Assembly (NCBI GenBank): GCA_947593275.1
Contig: CANQDN010000012.1
Span: 1 to 16,116, forward strand
Length of the DNA: 16,116 nt
Direction: 5' to 3'
Source of the DNA: an uncultured Bacilli bacterium
GTDB lineage: Bacteria; Bacillota_I; Bacilli_A; RF39; UBA660
Numbering within the stretch: the first letter of the stretch is position 1; every line of letters begins with the position of its first letter. Shown in pieces: positions 1-6,440 of this stretch. The notes beneath the pieces were generated by a model, which had not been told where the DNA came from, did not search any database, and worked only from the letters and a program-made list of their open reading frames with translations. Made by a program: the position numbers and the translations under genes.

Positions 1-902
1 TCATAAATATGTAGTTTATCATAACCTAAAATATCTCTTTTAAATTGCCAATATTTTGATAATGGTTCTATATTTTTTTTAACAGTTTCGATTAAATTAG
101 TATAGATATTTTTAGGAATATAATTAGAATATAAAGCGGCTTCTAGAGCACTATTATATCCCCGGATACTCGCGATTTTATTATTATTACCTACTTCACC
201 CATAAGTAAAGAGGCATAAGTATTTTTAAAGCTACCATAAGTTTTAAGTAATTTATTAAAAGTATTTTTTCTAACCTTTCTATCTTTAGACTCAATTAAC
301 TTACGATAAGACCTTTCAGTTAATTCTACTTTCTTCCCTTCTTCATTAGTGATATAGCCAAATTTTAAATCAGCATCTGTTAAAAGGGAAAAAACATTAT
401 CTGGTACTTTAAAAGAAGTTAACATTCCGGATAATAATCTTTCTTCTTTTTCACTTAATATATAAGGTTTCATATGATATACATCTTTTAAATTGTTTAA
501 AAATGCTTTTAGTTTAGGTTCTTCTTCAACATATTTAGTTATTAATTTAAAATCATGTTTTAATAACTCTGGCACAATAAATGATGTTTCTTCACTTACT
601 TTTTCATACAATTTATAAGCTTTACCATACATTTCTTGAAAGAAAGTATCCGTAGTATCTTGATCATTTTGAATATGAGCATAAATATAAACTTGTTCTA
701 ATTTACTATTAAAATCCCGATCAAATTCTAATAATTCTAAGAGATTTTTAGCACTATCTAAAATATGTCCTTTATACTTTTTATACTCGTTTAAAGATTC
801 TTCTAACTTTTGATAATCGGCCTCATAATCACTTATATTAGCATATATATCTTTTACATTCCATTTTAATTCTTCAGCATAATCTTTGCGTAGCTTTGTC
901 AT
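1..902 (-). CDS. pepF: Oligoendopeptidase F (M3B metallopeptidase), N-terminal part only
   Basis: This is the first 300 codons of a gene that leaves the window at the left edge. Translation from the ATG at 900-902 is open throughout. It begins MTKLRKDYAEELKWNVKDIY, the usual PepF opening, and continues through the helical N-terminal domain to a LHIYD segment at the edge, typical of the stretch before the catalytic domain. The HExxH zinc-binding motif would lie outside the window, so activity cannot be confirmed. Family members are cytoplasmic zinc peptidases that degrade short oligopeptides. An AAAGGG ribosome binding site sits 7 bases before the ATG. The gene follows dnaK after about 50 bases that contain a stem-loop (921-955). 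No clear promoter was seen in that gap, so transcription may come from read-through of the heat-shock operon. Conserved tryptophans here are TGG. The family call is firm; the physiological role is inferred. Confidence 0.9.
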   Translation of the reverse strand, partial: MTKLRKDYAEELKWNVKDIYANISDYEADYQKLEESLNEYKKYKGHILDSAKNLLELLEFDRDFNSKLEQVYIYAHIQNDQDTTDTFFQEMYGKAYKLYEKVSEETSFIVPELLKHDFKLITKYVEEEPKLKAFLNNLKDVYHMKPYILSEKEERLLSGMLTSFKVPDNVFSLLTDADLKFGYITNEEGKKVELTERSYRKLIESKDRKVRKNTFNKLLKTYGSFKNTYASLLMGEVGNNNKIASIRGYNSALEAALYSNYIPKNIYTNLIETVKKNIEPLSKYWQFKRDILGYDKLHIY

Positions 903-920
903 TTATTTACCCTTTCCATA

Positions 921-955
921 AAAGATAAGCTCTAGTTACCTAGAACTTTATCTTT
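921..955 (-). terminator. Stem-loop between dnaK and pepF, possible terminator or attenuator
   Basis: Arms at 921-935 and 940-955 pair over about 15 positions with one bulged base and one G-U pair, around a four-base TTAC/GTAA loop. The stem begins at the dnaK stop codon. Read on the minus strand it is followed by only four T residues, so termination there may be partial. Read on the plus strand the following sequence is T-rich, but no plus-strand gene precedes it. It may set the ratio of pepF to heat-shock transcripts or act as an mRNA 3'-end stabiliser. Confidence 0.5.
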
Positions 956-2783
956 ATTTTTCTTCATAATTTGCTTCAGCGACATCATCATCTTTTTTAG
1001 ATGAATTATCATTTGAAGTATCTGTTTGTTGTTCGGTTTGATTATTCTTAGCAGCTTCTTCATAAACTTTAGTAGCAAGTTTCATAGCAACTTCATTTAA
1101 AGCTTCAGTCTTTTTCTTGATCTCGTCAGTATCAGAACCTTCCATAGCTTTTTTAAGTTCTTCCATTTTACTTTCAGCTTCTTCTTTATCTTTACTATCT
1201 ACTTTATCACCAAGATCTTTAATAGCTTTTTCGGTGGCAAAGATCATACTATCAGCTTCATTACGTACCTCAGCTTCAGCTTTTCTTTTTTCATCGGCTT
1301 CTTTATTAGCTTCGGCTTCTTTCATCATCTTATCGATTTCTTCATCACTTAAATTAGTAGAAGAAGTAATGGTTATTGATTGTTCTTTATTAGTTCCTAA
1401 ATCTTTGGCAGTTACATTAACAATACCATTGGCATCAATATCAAATTTAACTTCAATTTGAGGTACTCCTCTTGGTGCTGGTGGAATATTGGTAAGTTGG
1501 AAGTTACCTAATGTTTTATTATCGTAAGCCATAGGTCTTTCACCTTGCAAAACATGAATATCTACAGCAGGTTGATTATCTGCGGCGGTTGAGAATACTT
1601 GACTCTTACTTGTTGGAATAGTAGTATTACGAGGAATTAAGACAGTCATAACGTTTCCTAAAGTTTCAAGTCCAAGAGATAATGGTGTTACATCAAGTAA
1701 AACTATATCTTCTACTTCACCAGTTAAAACTCCACCTTGAATAGCGGCGCCCATGGCAACAACTTCATCAGGATTAACACTCTTATTTGGTTCTTGTCCA
1801 AGTTCTTTTTTAACTAATTCTTGAATATATGGAATACGAGTTGAACCACCAACTAATATTACTTTATCAATATCTTTATTAGTAAGTTTAGCATCTTTTA
1901 AAGCTTTATGAACAGGTTCAAGAGTTGAATCAAATAAATCACGACATAAATCTTCAAATTTGGCTTTAGATAATGTAGTTTCAAAATGAACTGGTCCTTC
2001 ATCATTTTGAGCAATAAATGGTAAACTTATGGAAGCATTGGTCATACCTGATAAATCTTTTTTAGCTTTTTCAGCAGCATCTTTAATTCTTTGCATAGCC
2101 ATTGTATCTTTAGATAGATCAATACCATTAGCTTTCTTAAATTCATCTACTAAATAGTCCATGATTCTTTTATCGAAATCATCGCCACCTAAACGATTGT
2201 TACCAGCGGTTGCTTTTACTTCAAAAACACCATCACCAAGTTCAAGGATAGATACATCGAATGTTCCACCACCTAAGTCATAAACTAAAATAGTTTGAAG
2301 TTTATCTTGTTTATCAAGACCATACGCTAAGGCAGCGGCGGTTGGTTCATTGATAATTCTTTCAACTTCTAAACCGGCTATTTTACCAGCATTTTTAGTA
2401 GCTTGTCTTTCGGCATCATTAAAATAAGCGGGAACAGTAATAACTGCTTTAGTTACTTTTTCTCCTAAATAATTTTCAGCATCTTTTTTAAGTTTACTTA
2501 AAATCTTAGCACTGATCTCTTCAGGAGTATATTTCTTTCCATTAGCTTCGACTTTTTCACTAGTACCCATTTTTCTTTTAATTGAAGAAATAGTATTTTT
2601 AGCATTGGTAACTGCTTGATTTCGAGCAATTTGTCCAACCATTTCTTCATCGCCTTTAAAGGCTACAACTGATGGAGTAGTACGGGCTCCTTCACTATTG
2701 GGAATAACCTTTGGTTCTCCACCTTCTAATACTGCAACACAACTATTTGTTGTTCCTAAATCAATACCTATTATTTTTGCCAT
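954..2783 (-). CDS. dnaK: Chaperone protein DnaK (Hsp70)
   Basis: 609-residue Hsp70 chaperone, full length for the family. It binds exposed hydrophobic peptide segments in the cytoplasm in an ATP-driven cycle; DnaJ stimulates hydrolysis and GrpE exchanges the nucleotide. The nucleotide-binding domain carries the phosphate-1 loop IDLGTTNS (residues 7-14), NEPTAAALAYG near 145-155, the phosphate-2 motif DLGGGTFD at 169-176 and VGGSTRIP near 312-319. The interdomain linker DVTPLSLGLET follows near 364, then the beta substrate-binding domain and an acidic, helical C-terminal lid ending in EEK. The region after the SIKRKMG segment is short, as in Gram-positive DnaK. The ATG lies two bases after the grpE stop, and its AAAGGA ribosome binding site lies within the end of grpE, which suggests translational coupling. 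Expression should be controlled by HrcA through the CIRCE elements upstream of hrcA. dnaJ does not follow. Confidence 0.98.
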   Translation of the reverse strand: MAKIIGIDLGTTNSCVAVLEGGEPKVIPNSEGARTTPSVVAFKGDEEMVGQIARNQAVTNAKNTISSIKRKMGTSEKVEANGKKYTPEEISAKILSKLKKDAENYLGEKVTKAVITVPAYFNDAERQATKNAGKIAGLEVERIINEPTAAALAYGLDKQDKLQTILVYDLGGGTFDVSILELGDGVFEVKATAGNNRLGGDDFDKRIMDYLVDEFKKANGIDLSKDTMAMQRIKDAAEKAKKDLSGMTNASISLPFIAQNDEGPVHFETTLSKAKFEDLCRDLFDSTLEPVHKALKDAKLTNKDIDKVILVGGSTRIPYIQELVKKELGQEPNKSVNPDEVVAMGAAIQGGVLTGEVEDIVLLDVTPLSLGLETLGNVMTVLIPRNTTIPTSKSQVFSTAADNQPAVDIHVLQGERPMAYDNKTLGNFQLTNIPPAPRGVPQIEVKFDIDANGIVNVTAKDLGTNKEQSITITSSTNLSDEEIDKMMKEAEANKEADEKRKAEAEVRNEADSMIFATEKAIKDLGDKVDSKDKEEAESKMEELKKAMEGSDTDEIKKKTEALNEVAMKLATKVYEEAAKNNQTEQQTDTSNDNSSKKDDDVAEANYEEK

Positions 2784-2785
2784 TA

Positions 2786-3367
2786 TTAATCATTCCTTTC
2801 GTTTACTTTAACCATGGCTGGTCTTATCAATTTATCATTATACATATATCCTTTTTGCATTACTTCAAGGACAATGTTTTTTTCAAATTCTTTATTTTCT
2901 TCAGTCATAACTGCATTCATAATATTAGGATCAAATTCTTTATGTAAAACATCTAATTCTTTAATCCCTTTACTATTTAAAATATTAACTAAATTATTAT
3001 AAATCATTTTAAATCCGTCTAAAAACTTAAGAGAGCCTTCAACTTTAATATTTAAAGCTCTTTCAAAATTATCTAGAACTGGTAATAACTTTTCGGCTAA
3101 ATCATAACCATCATATTTATATAAATTAGCCATATCAATTTCATTTCTTCGACGCATATTCTGCATCTCGGCGGTTATTCTTAAAACTTTCTCTTTTAAC
3201 TCTAGATTAGCTTTAATTAATTCATCTTTTTCTTTATCAATCTTTTTCTTTTTATCTTTTATTTTTTTAGTAAAACTATCATTTTTACTTTCTTCAGTTT
3301 TATTTTCCTCTAAAGTTTTTTCTTCAAAATCATTAGTTTTAGATTCTTCTTTTACTTGTTCGTCCAT
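2786..3367 (-). CDS. grpE: Nucleotide exchange factor GrpE
   Basis: 193-residue co-chaperone that releases ADP from DnaK. The first 60 residues are a charged, Glu/Lys-rich and probably disordered tail. A long helix used for dimerisation follows (ELKEKVLRITAEMQNMRRRNE, with the conserved MQNMRRRNE core), then a four-helix segment (YDLAEKLLPVLDNFERAL) and the C-terminal beta wing, which ends in the family signature MQKGYMYNDKLIRPAMVKV. Length is normal. The ATG directly follows the hrcA stop (TAAATG, zero spacing). The AGGTGA ribosome binding site is inside the last hrcA codons, so the two genes are likely translationally coupled within one operon. No unusual residues were seen. Confidence 0.97.
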   Translation of the reverse strand: MDEQVKEESKTNDFEEKTLEENKTEESKNDSFTKKIKDKKKKIDKEKDELIKANLELKEKVLRITAEMQNMRRRNEIDMANLYKYDGYDLAEKLLPVLDNFERALNIKVEGSLKFLDGFKMIYNNLVNILNSKGIKELDVLHKEFDPNIMNAVMTEENKEFEKNIVLEVMQKGYMYNDKLIRPAMVKVNERND

Positions 3368-4366
3368 TTATTCACCTTTTTCTAACCATTCATTAAGAAT
3401 ATTTAATACCCCAACAACTTTATCATATTCCATTCTCTTAGGGCCTACTATAGCAATAGTTCCTTCTTCGCCCTTATAATTATAATTAGTCTTAATTACA
3501 GTAACATTATCATCAAATTCTGATTCTTTACCGATATAAATACTAATATTCTTATTATCATTTTTTTCAATTTTGCGAATAGAATCCTCATCTTCTAGTT
3601 TAGTAACTAATCTTTTCATTTCTTCGGTATTATTATATTCCGGTTGTTCTAGCATTTTAGTTTTTCCAACTACGCGAAAGTTTTCATCATGATGAGCAAA
3701 ATCATTAAAAGCATCATAGAATATGCCATATATAGCTTCATACTCTTCTACTTGTCGAGATATAACTGGTTTAATATCATACTCTAAACGTTCGGCGATC
3801 ATTGCTATTGGAGTTCCCACTAACATTTTATTAATTATTTCACTAGTTTTGACTACTTCTTTTACATTTATGTTTTTAGGAATTTTAAATTGTTTATTTT
3901 TAACAATTCCTTTATCAGTACATACGAGAGCGACAATATTTTCGCCATCTAAAGGTATAATAGATATTTGTTTTAAAGTATTTAAAGCAGAAGCCTTACC
4001 TAAAGATATACTTGTATAATTAGTTATATCACTAATAATTTCTAAAGCTTCTTCGATGGCATCACTAACAATTAAACTTTTATTAGAGAATATCGTTTGA
4101 AGTTTTAGCATATCATCACCAGTTAGTTCTTTGGGTTTCATGAGGTTTTCTACATAATATTTATAGCCGGCTTCACTAGGAATACGGCCACTGGAAATAT
4201 GATTTTTCTCTAGTAATCCTAATTTCTCTAAAAAAGCCATCTCATTTCTAATCGTTGCACTAGAACAATTAAACTTTTCACACAAATATTTTGAGCCAAT
4301 TGGTCGAGCTTCTTTAATATAGCTTTCCACAATTTCTTTTAATATGCTTTTTTGTCTTTCATCCAT
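3368..4366 (-). CDS. hrcA: Heat-inducible transcription repressor HrcA
   Basis: Repressor that binds CIRCE operators and shuts off chaperone operons when it is properly folded with GroEL help. An N-terminal winged helix-turn-helix is visible (MDERQKSILKEIVESYIKE, then CSSATIRNEMAFLEKLGLL), followed by the dimerisation/GAF-like domain and a C-terminal VGPKRMEYDKVVGVLN segment typical of the family. I place the start at the ATG at 4364-4366 (332 residues), because AGGTGG at 4372-4377 is then 5 bases upstream. The longer reading from the GTG at 4373-4375 would put the start codon inside that ribosome binding site. It is first in the hrcA-grpE-dnaK operon and very likely represses its own promoter, since the CIRCE operator begins 15 bases before the ATG. 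Confidence 0.96.
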   Translation of the reverse strand: MDERQKSILKEIVESYIKEARPIGSKYLCEKFNCSSATIRNEMAFLEKLGLLEKNHISSGRIPSEAGYKYYVENLMKPKELTGDDMLKLQTIFSNKSLIVSDAIEEALEIISDITNYTSISLGKASALNTLKQISIIPLDGENIVALVCTDKGIVKNKQFKIPKNINVKEVVKTSEIINKMLVGTPIAMIAERLEYDIKPVISRQVEEYEAIYGIFYDAFNDFAHHDENFRVVGKTKMLEQPEYNNTEEMKRLVTKLEDEDSIRKIEKNDNKNISIYIGKESEFDDNVTVIKTNYNYKGEEGTIAIVGPKRMEYDKVVGVLNILNEWLEKGE

Positions 4367-4380
4367 GCTATCCACCTATT

Positions 4381-4407
4381 TTAGCACTGCTATTTCTTTA
4401 GTGCTAA
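4381..4407 (-). promoter_or_regulatory. CIRCE operator 1 (HrcA binding site)
   Basis: A 9-9-9 inverted repeat, TTAGCACTG-N9-TAGTGCTAA, matches the canonical TTAGCACTC-N9-GAGTGCTAA except at the innermost pair of each arm. It covers the expected transcription start of the promoter at 4412-4440 and lies just upstream of the hrcA ribosome binding site, the usual place for HrcA autorepression. Confidence 0.95.
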
Positions 4408-4411
4408 TATC

Positions 4412-4440
4412 ATTATAATATTATGCTTAGCACTTGTCAA
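4412..4440 (-). promoter_or_regulatory. Consensus sigma-A promoter of hrcA-grpE-dnaK
   Basis: On the minus strand, TTGACA (4435-4440) and TATAAT (4412-4417) are separated by exactly 17 bases (4418-4434), a perfect match to the housekeeping sigma consensus. The start of transcription would fall in or next to CIRCE 1. A perfect promoter under a repressor is the expected design for a heat-shock operon that is normally held off. Confidence 0.92.
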
Positions 4441-4454
4441 TATATAACTGCTAA
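4427..4454 (-). promoter_or_regulatory. Imperfect second CIRCE-like inverted repeat over the -35 region
   Basis: A perfect half-site TTAGCACT (4427-4434) lies in the spacer between -35 and -10. A mismatched partner ACTGCTAA (4447-4454) lies upstream of the -35 box. The arms pair at seven of eight positions, but the gap is longer than the canonical spacing. Together they flank TTGACA. Whether HrcA binds here is an inference. Confidence 0.6.
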
Positions 4455-4458
4455 TTTT

Positions 4459-4494
4459 AAAAAAAATTCCAATTATTTATATTTTAACTGGAAT
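4459..4494 (-). terminator. Intrinsic terminator of the 340-residue hypothetical gene
   Basis: Read on the minus strand, a 10-bp stem (arms 4485-4494 and 4466-4475, one G-U pair) with a 9-base loop is followed directly by eight T residues. It starts 18 bases after the stop codon of the gene at 4513-5535 and separates it from the hrcA promoter. Confidence 0.9.
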
Positions 4495-4512
4495 ATAAGA
4501 TAAATTTAGTTA

Positions 4513-5535
4513 TTAAAAAGGAATGTCTTTAGTTCGGATTCTTTTTACAGTATCGCTATTTTTATTAATATCCCAAGTGTATAAAAATTGGGAAATATTA
4601 TCTGAGTTGGGATCTTCTAGGAAATTATTTAGGCTATTAGCAAAATTAATTGCATTGCGATTTAATTTAATTTCTTGGACTTTTTTCTCCAATATTTTAG
4701 GAAGGACTTCTGGATTGCTTTCATAATAACTTAAAAATTCTTGCCAATCACTTGGTTTAGCTAATTCTTTACTAGCATCAAAAATAACTCCTTTTATATT
4801 ATCATCAGTGGCATTTTTTAATAAAGGGAATAATTCTTTTATTTTAGCTACTGATAGAAAGACGCAAGCTTTAACCATATAATCTTTAGTGATGCTATTT
4901 TCTTCTTCTACTATCTCTTTTAATATATCCGGATGATGGGTATCAATTCCCCTTAATATTGCCGAACTTACTAAAGAGACAGATTCAGCATCTTTTTGAC
5001 TAGTTATATAATGAATATAATTCTTATTTTTAACAATATCATTATTTTTAAAACTATTTATAAGTTCTTGCATCATTGCGGGCGTTGGAGCGGAGTTAAT
5101 ATAATCAAACAAAACTGGATTTAACAATATATTATTTTCTTTGCAAGCTAAAGTTAGATAAAATAAGCGATCTCGATCTTTTTCTTTACAAATTAAATCT
5201 AAGACGTGTTCTTTTCCTCTTATTTTATAATTTAGAAAAGCATCAACTAATAACGTTTGAATTTTAGAATCTTTTTCATTATTTATAATATAAGAATATT
5301 TGGTAATATCATCTTGGGAAAAAATTTTAGTATCAACTTTAGTTAAAAAACTTAAAAGATAGTAATCTTGGGAATTAAAATAAAACTCTATTATGGGAAG
5401 AGTATGTTTAAATACTCCAAATTCTTTAAAGCTTACACTTGGAAGAGTTTTTAGATATTGAATTAACTCTTTAGTAATAACTAAATTATTTTCTTTCATA
5501 TACATTAGGATATCATACATATTTTGATAGGTCAT
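4513..5535 (-). CDS. Hypothetical helical protein, 340 residues
   Basis: I do not recognise a family. The product has no signal peptide or membrane segment, so it is probably cytoplasmic. The sequence is almost all amphipathic helix in units of about 30-40 residues (for example VSLVSSAILRGIDTHHPDILKEIVEE, then VKACVFLSVAKIKELFPLLKN), which resembles an ARM/HEAT-like helical repeat or scaffold protein; this is only an impression. No catalytic motif stands out. The ATG is at 5533-5535, with a weak GAG-type ribosome binding site. A promoter (TTGCTT-N17-TAAAAT, 5562-5590) lies upstream and an intrinsic terminator (4459-4494) downstream, so it looks like a single-gene transcript. Codon use resembles that of its neighbours, with no sign of decay. 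It lies between the heat-shock operon and a divergent plus-strand membrane protein gene. Confidence 0.8.
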   Translation of the reverse strand: MTYQNMYDILMYMKENNLVITKELIQYLKTLPSVSFKEFGVFKHTLPIIEFYFNSQDYYLLSFLTKVDTKIFSQDDITKYSYIINNEKDSKIQTLLVDAFLNYKIRGKEHVLDLICKEKDRDRLFYLTLACKENNILLNPVLFDYINSAPTPAMMQELINSFKNNDIVKNKNYIHYITSQKDAESVSLVSSAILRGIDTHHPDILKEIVEEENSITKDYMVKACVFLSVAKIKELFPLLKNATDDNIKGVIFDASKELAKPSDWQEFLSYYESNPEVLPKILEKKVQEIKLNRNAINFANSLNNFLEDPNSDNISQFLYTWDINKNSDTVKRIRTKDIPF

Positions 5536-5561
5536 ATTATCACTCTTTTCTTTAGTTATTT

Positions 5562-5590
5562 ATTTTAACATAATAAATTACTTAAAGCAA
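5562..5590 (-). promoter_or_regulatory. Probable promoter of the 340-residue hypothetical gene
   Basis: On the minus strand, TTGCTT (5585-5590) and TAAAAT (5562-5567) are 17 bases apart. This places transcription start about 20 bases before the ATG at 5535. It lies in the 66-base divergent spacer that must also hold the promoter of the plus-strand gene at 5602. Confidence 0.6.
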
Positions 5591-5601
5591 TATATTATAA
5601 T
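5591..5601 (+). promoter_or_regulatory. Possible -10 region of the plus-strand membrane protein gene, directly abutting its ATG
   Basis: TATATT (5591-5596) and an overlapping perfect TATAAT (5596-5601) end immediately before the ATG at 5602. No clear -35 box or ribosome binding site was seen. If TATATT is used, transcription would begin about at the ATG, giving a leaderless mRNA. If TATAAT is used, it would begin inside the reading frame. In sequence this AT-rich could also be chance. Confidence 0.4.
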
Positions 5602-5976
5602 ATGAACATAGGAGTTAAATTAAAAAGAGTTAAAACCGAAGACTTAATATGGGTGATCTATTTTTTTATTGTAATTGGGGCTTTACTTTCTAATGCATAT
5701 GAAAAAAGATATTTATTAACTGGAGATACTACTAATCAAAAAAAATTTAAACTTCTTAATATTACTATCTTTTGTGTTGCTTTTTTTATTTACTTTTATT
5801 TTGTTTTAATTAACTATGAAGATATTGAGGCTTTAAGAAAAGATGCCACAAGAAAAGAAGTCCTAAATGCACATATAGGACTTATATCATCATTACTATT
5901 TTTAGTTGCTGGGGCACTTGCGATTATTGGCGAAATAAACCGAGATGGCCCTGATGAAGACATTGGTTTTATCTAA
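5602..5976 (+). CDS. Small hypothetical membrane protein, 124 residues
   Basis: The only plus-strand gene in the window. Three hydrophobic segments are visible: about residues 15-31 (LIWVIYFFIVIGALLSN), 50-69 (LLNITIFCVAFFIYFYFVLI) and 92-110 (IGLISSLLFLVAGALAIIG). They are linked by charged loops (EKRYLLTGDTTNQKKF; EDIEALRKDATRKE) and followed by an acidic tail. The alternation of charged loops and helices, the absence of another plausible frame, and the fit between two minus-strand genes support a real gene. I do not recognise the family. No ribosome binding site precedes the ATG; a GGAG at 5611-5614 lies inside the frame with no in-frame start behind it, so the start is uncertain. Its 3' end overlaps the convergent minus-strand gene by 8 bases (5969-5976). 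Confidence 0.72.
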   Translation: MNIGVKLKRVKTEDLIWVIYFFIVIGALLSNAYEKRYLLTGDTTNQKKFKLLNITIFCVAFFIYFYFVLINYEDIEALRKDATRKEVLNAHIGLISSLLFLVAGALAIIGEINRDGPDEDIGFI

Positions 5977-6382
5977 AACTTAAAGTTTCATCATCATTAA
6001 GCATTCGATCAATTAAATATTTATGCTCGATTAAAGTAGCAACCTCAGCATTAATTATATTTTGGAGTTCAATTGTATCGGCGACTAAGGCTTTTTCTTT
6101 TAAAACTAATTCCTTTAAATCATTTAGAGGCATATGATTTACATCCGAAAGTGTTGCTTTACTTACAACGCCTTTACGATAATTAATGCTATCTATAACT
6201 TGACTTATAAAAACATTAGTATCGACTGTGATGACTTTAATAATCATATTTATATCGGCATTATCTGTTTTTATTTGAATAATTTTTAATAAACATTGTA
6301 ATACTTTTATTTGATCTTGAAAATTATTAATATATAGAATAATTTTGCGCATATAGTCATTATGAATTTCTAACATATTCAT
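5969..6382 (-). CDS. Hypothetical helical protein, 137 residues
   Basis: I do not recognise this protein. It has no signal peptide, membrane helix or metal motif and looks entirely alpha-helical: an N-terminal amphipathic block (MRKIILYINNFQDQIKVLQ), a hydrophobic middle (INMIIKVITVDTNVFISQVID) and a C-terminal coiled region (LKELVLKEKALVADTIELQ). The ATG at 6380-6382 follows GGGGGGA with 6 bases of spacing, a strong ribosome binding site; a second ATG lies two codons further in. A near-consensus promoter (6410-6438) is directly upstream, so it is probably well expressed as its own transcript, although read-through from the ABC permease gene is possible. Its stop codon lies inside the last codons of the convergent 124-residue gene. 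Confidence 0.75.
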   Translation of the reverse strand: MNMLEIHNDYMRKIILYINNFQDQIKVLQCLLKIIQIKTDNADINMIIKVITVDTNVFISQVIDSINYRKGVVSKATLSDVNHMPLNDLKELVLKEKALVADTIELQNIINAEVATLIEHKYLIDRMLNDDETLSFR

Positions 6383-6409
6383 AAAAATCCCCCCTTTTTA
6401 GGAAAAGTT

Positions 6410-6438
6410 ATTATAACATATCTTCTGAACCTAGTCAA
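6410..6438 (-). promoter_or_regulatory. Near-consensus promoter of the 137-residue hypothetical gene
   Basis: On the minus strand, TTGACT (6433-6438) and TATAAT (6410-6415) have 17-base spacing, and a TGT before the -10 box makes it an extended -10. The -35 box starts two bases after the stop codon of the upstream permease gene. This is one of the strongest promoters in the window. Confidence 0.85.
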
Positions 6439-6440
6439 TT

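Noticed and set aside
1117..1461. Plus-strand open frame of 114 residues, Ser/Leu-rich
   Set aside because: It is antisense to the unambiguous dnaK gene, has no ribosome binding site, and its composition mirrors the Glu/Ala/Lys-rich dnaK lid.
2711..4019. Several plus-strand open frames opposite dnaK, grpE and hrcA
   Set aside because: Shadows of well-supported minus-strand genes with no family features.
4373..4375. GTG start for hrcA giving three more residues
   Set aside because: The GTG lies inside the AGGTGG ribosome binding site; the ATG at 4364-4366 is correctly spaced from it.
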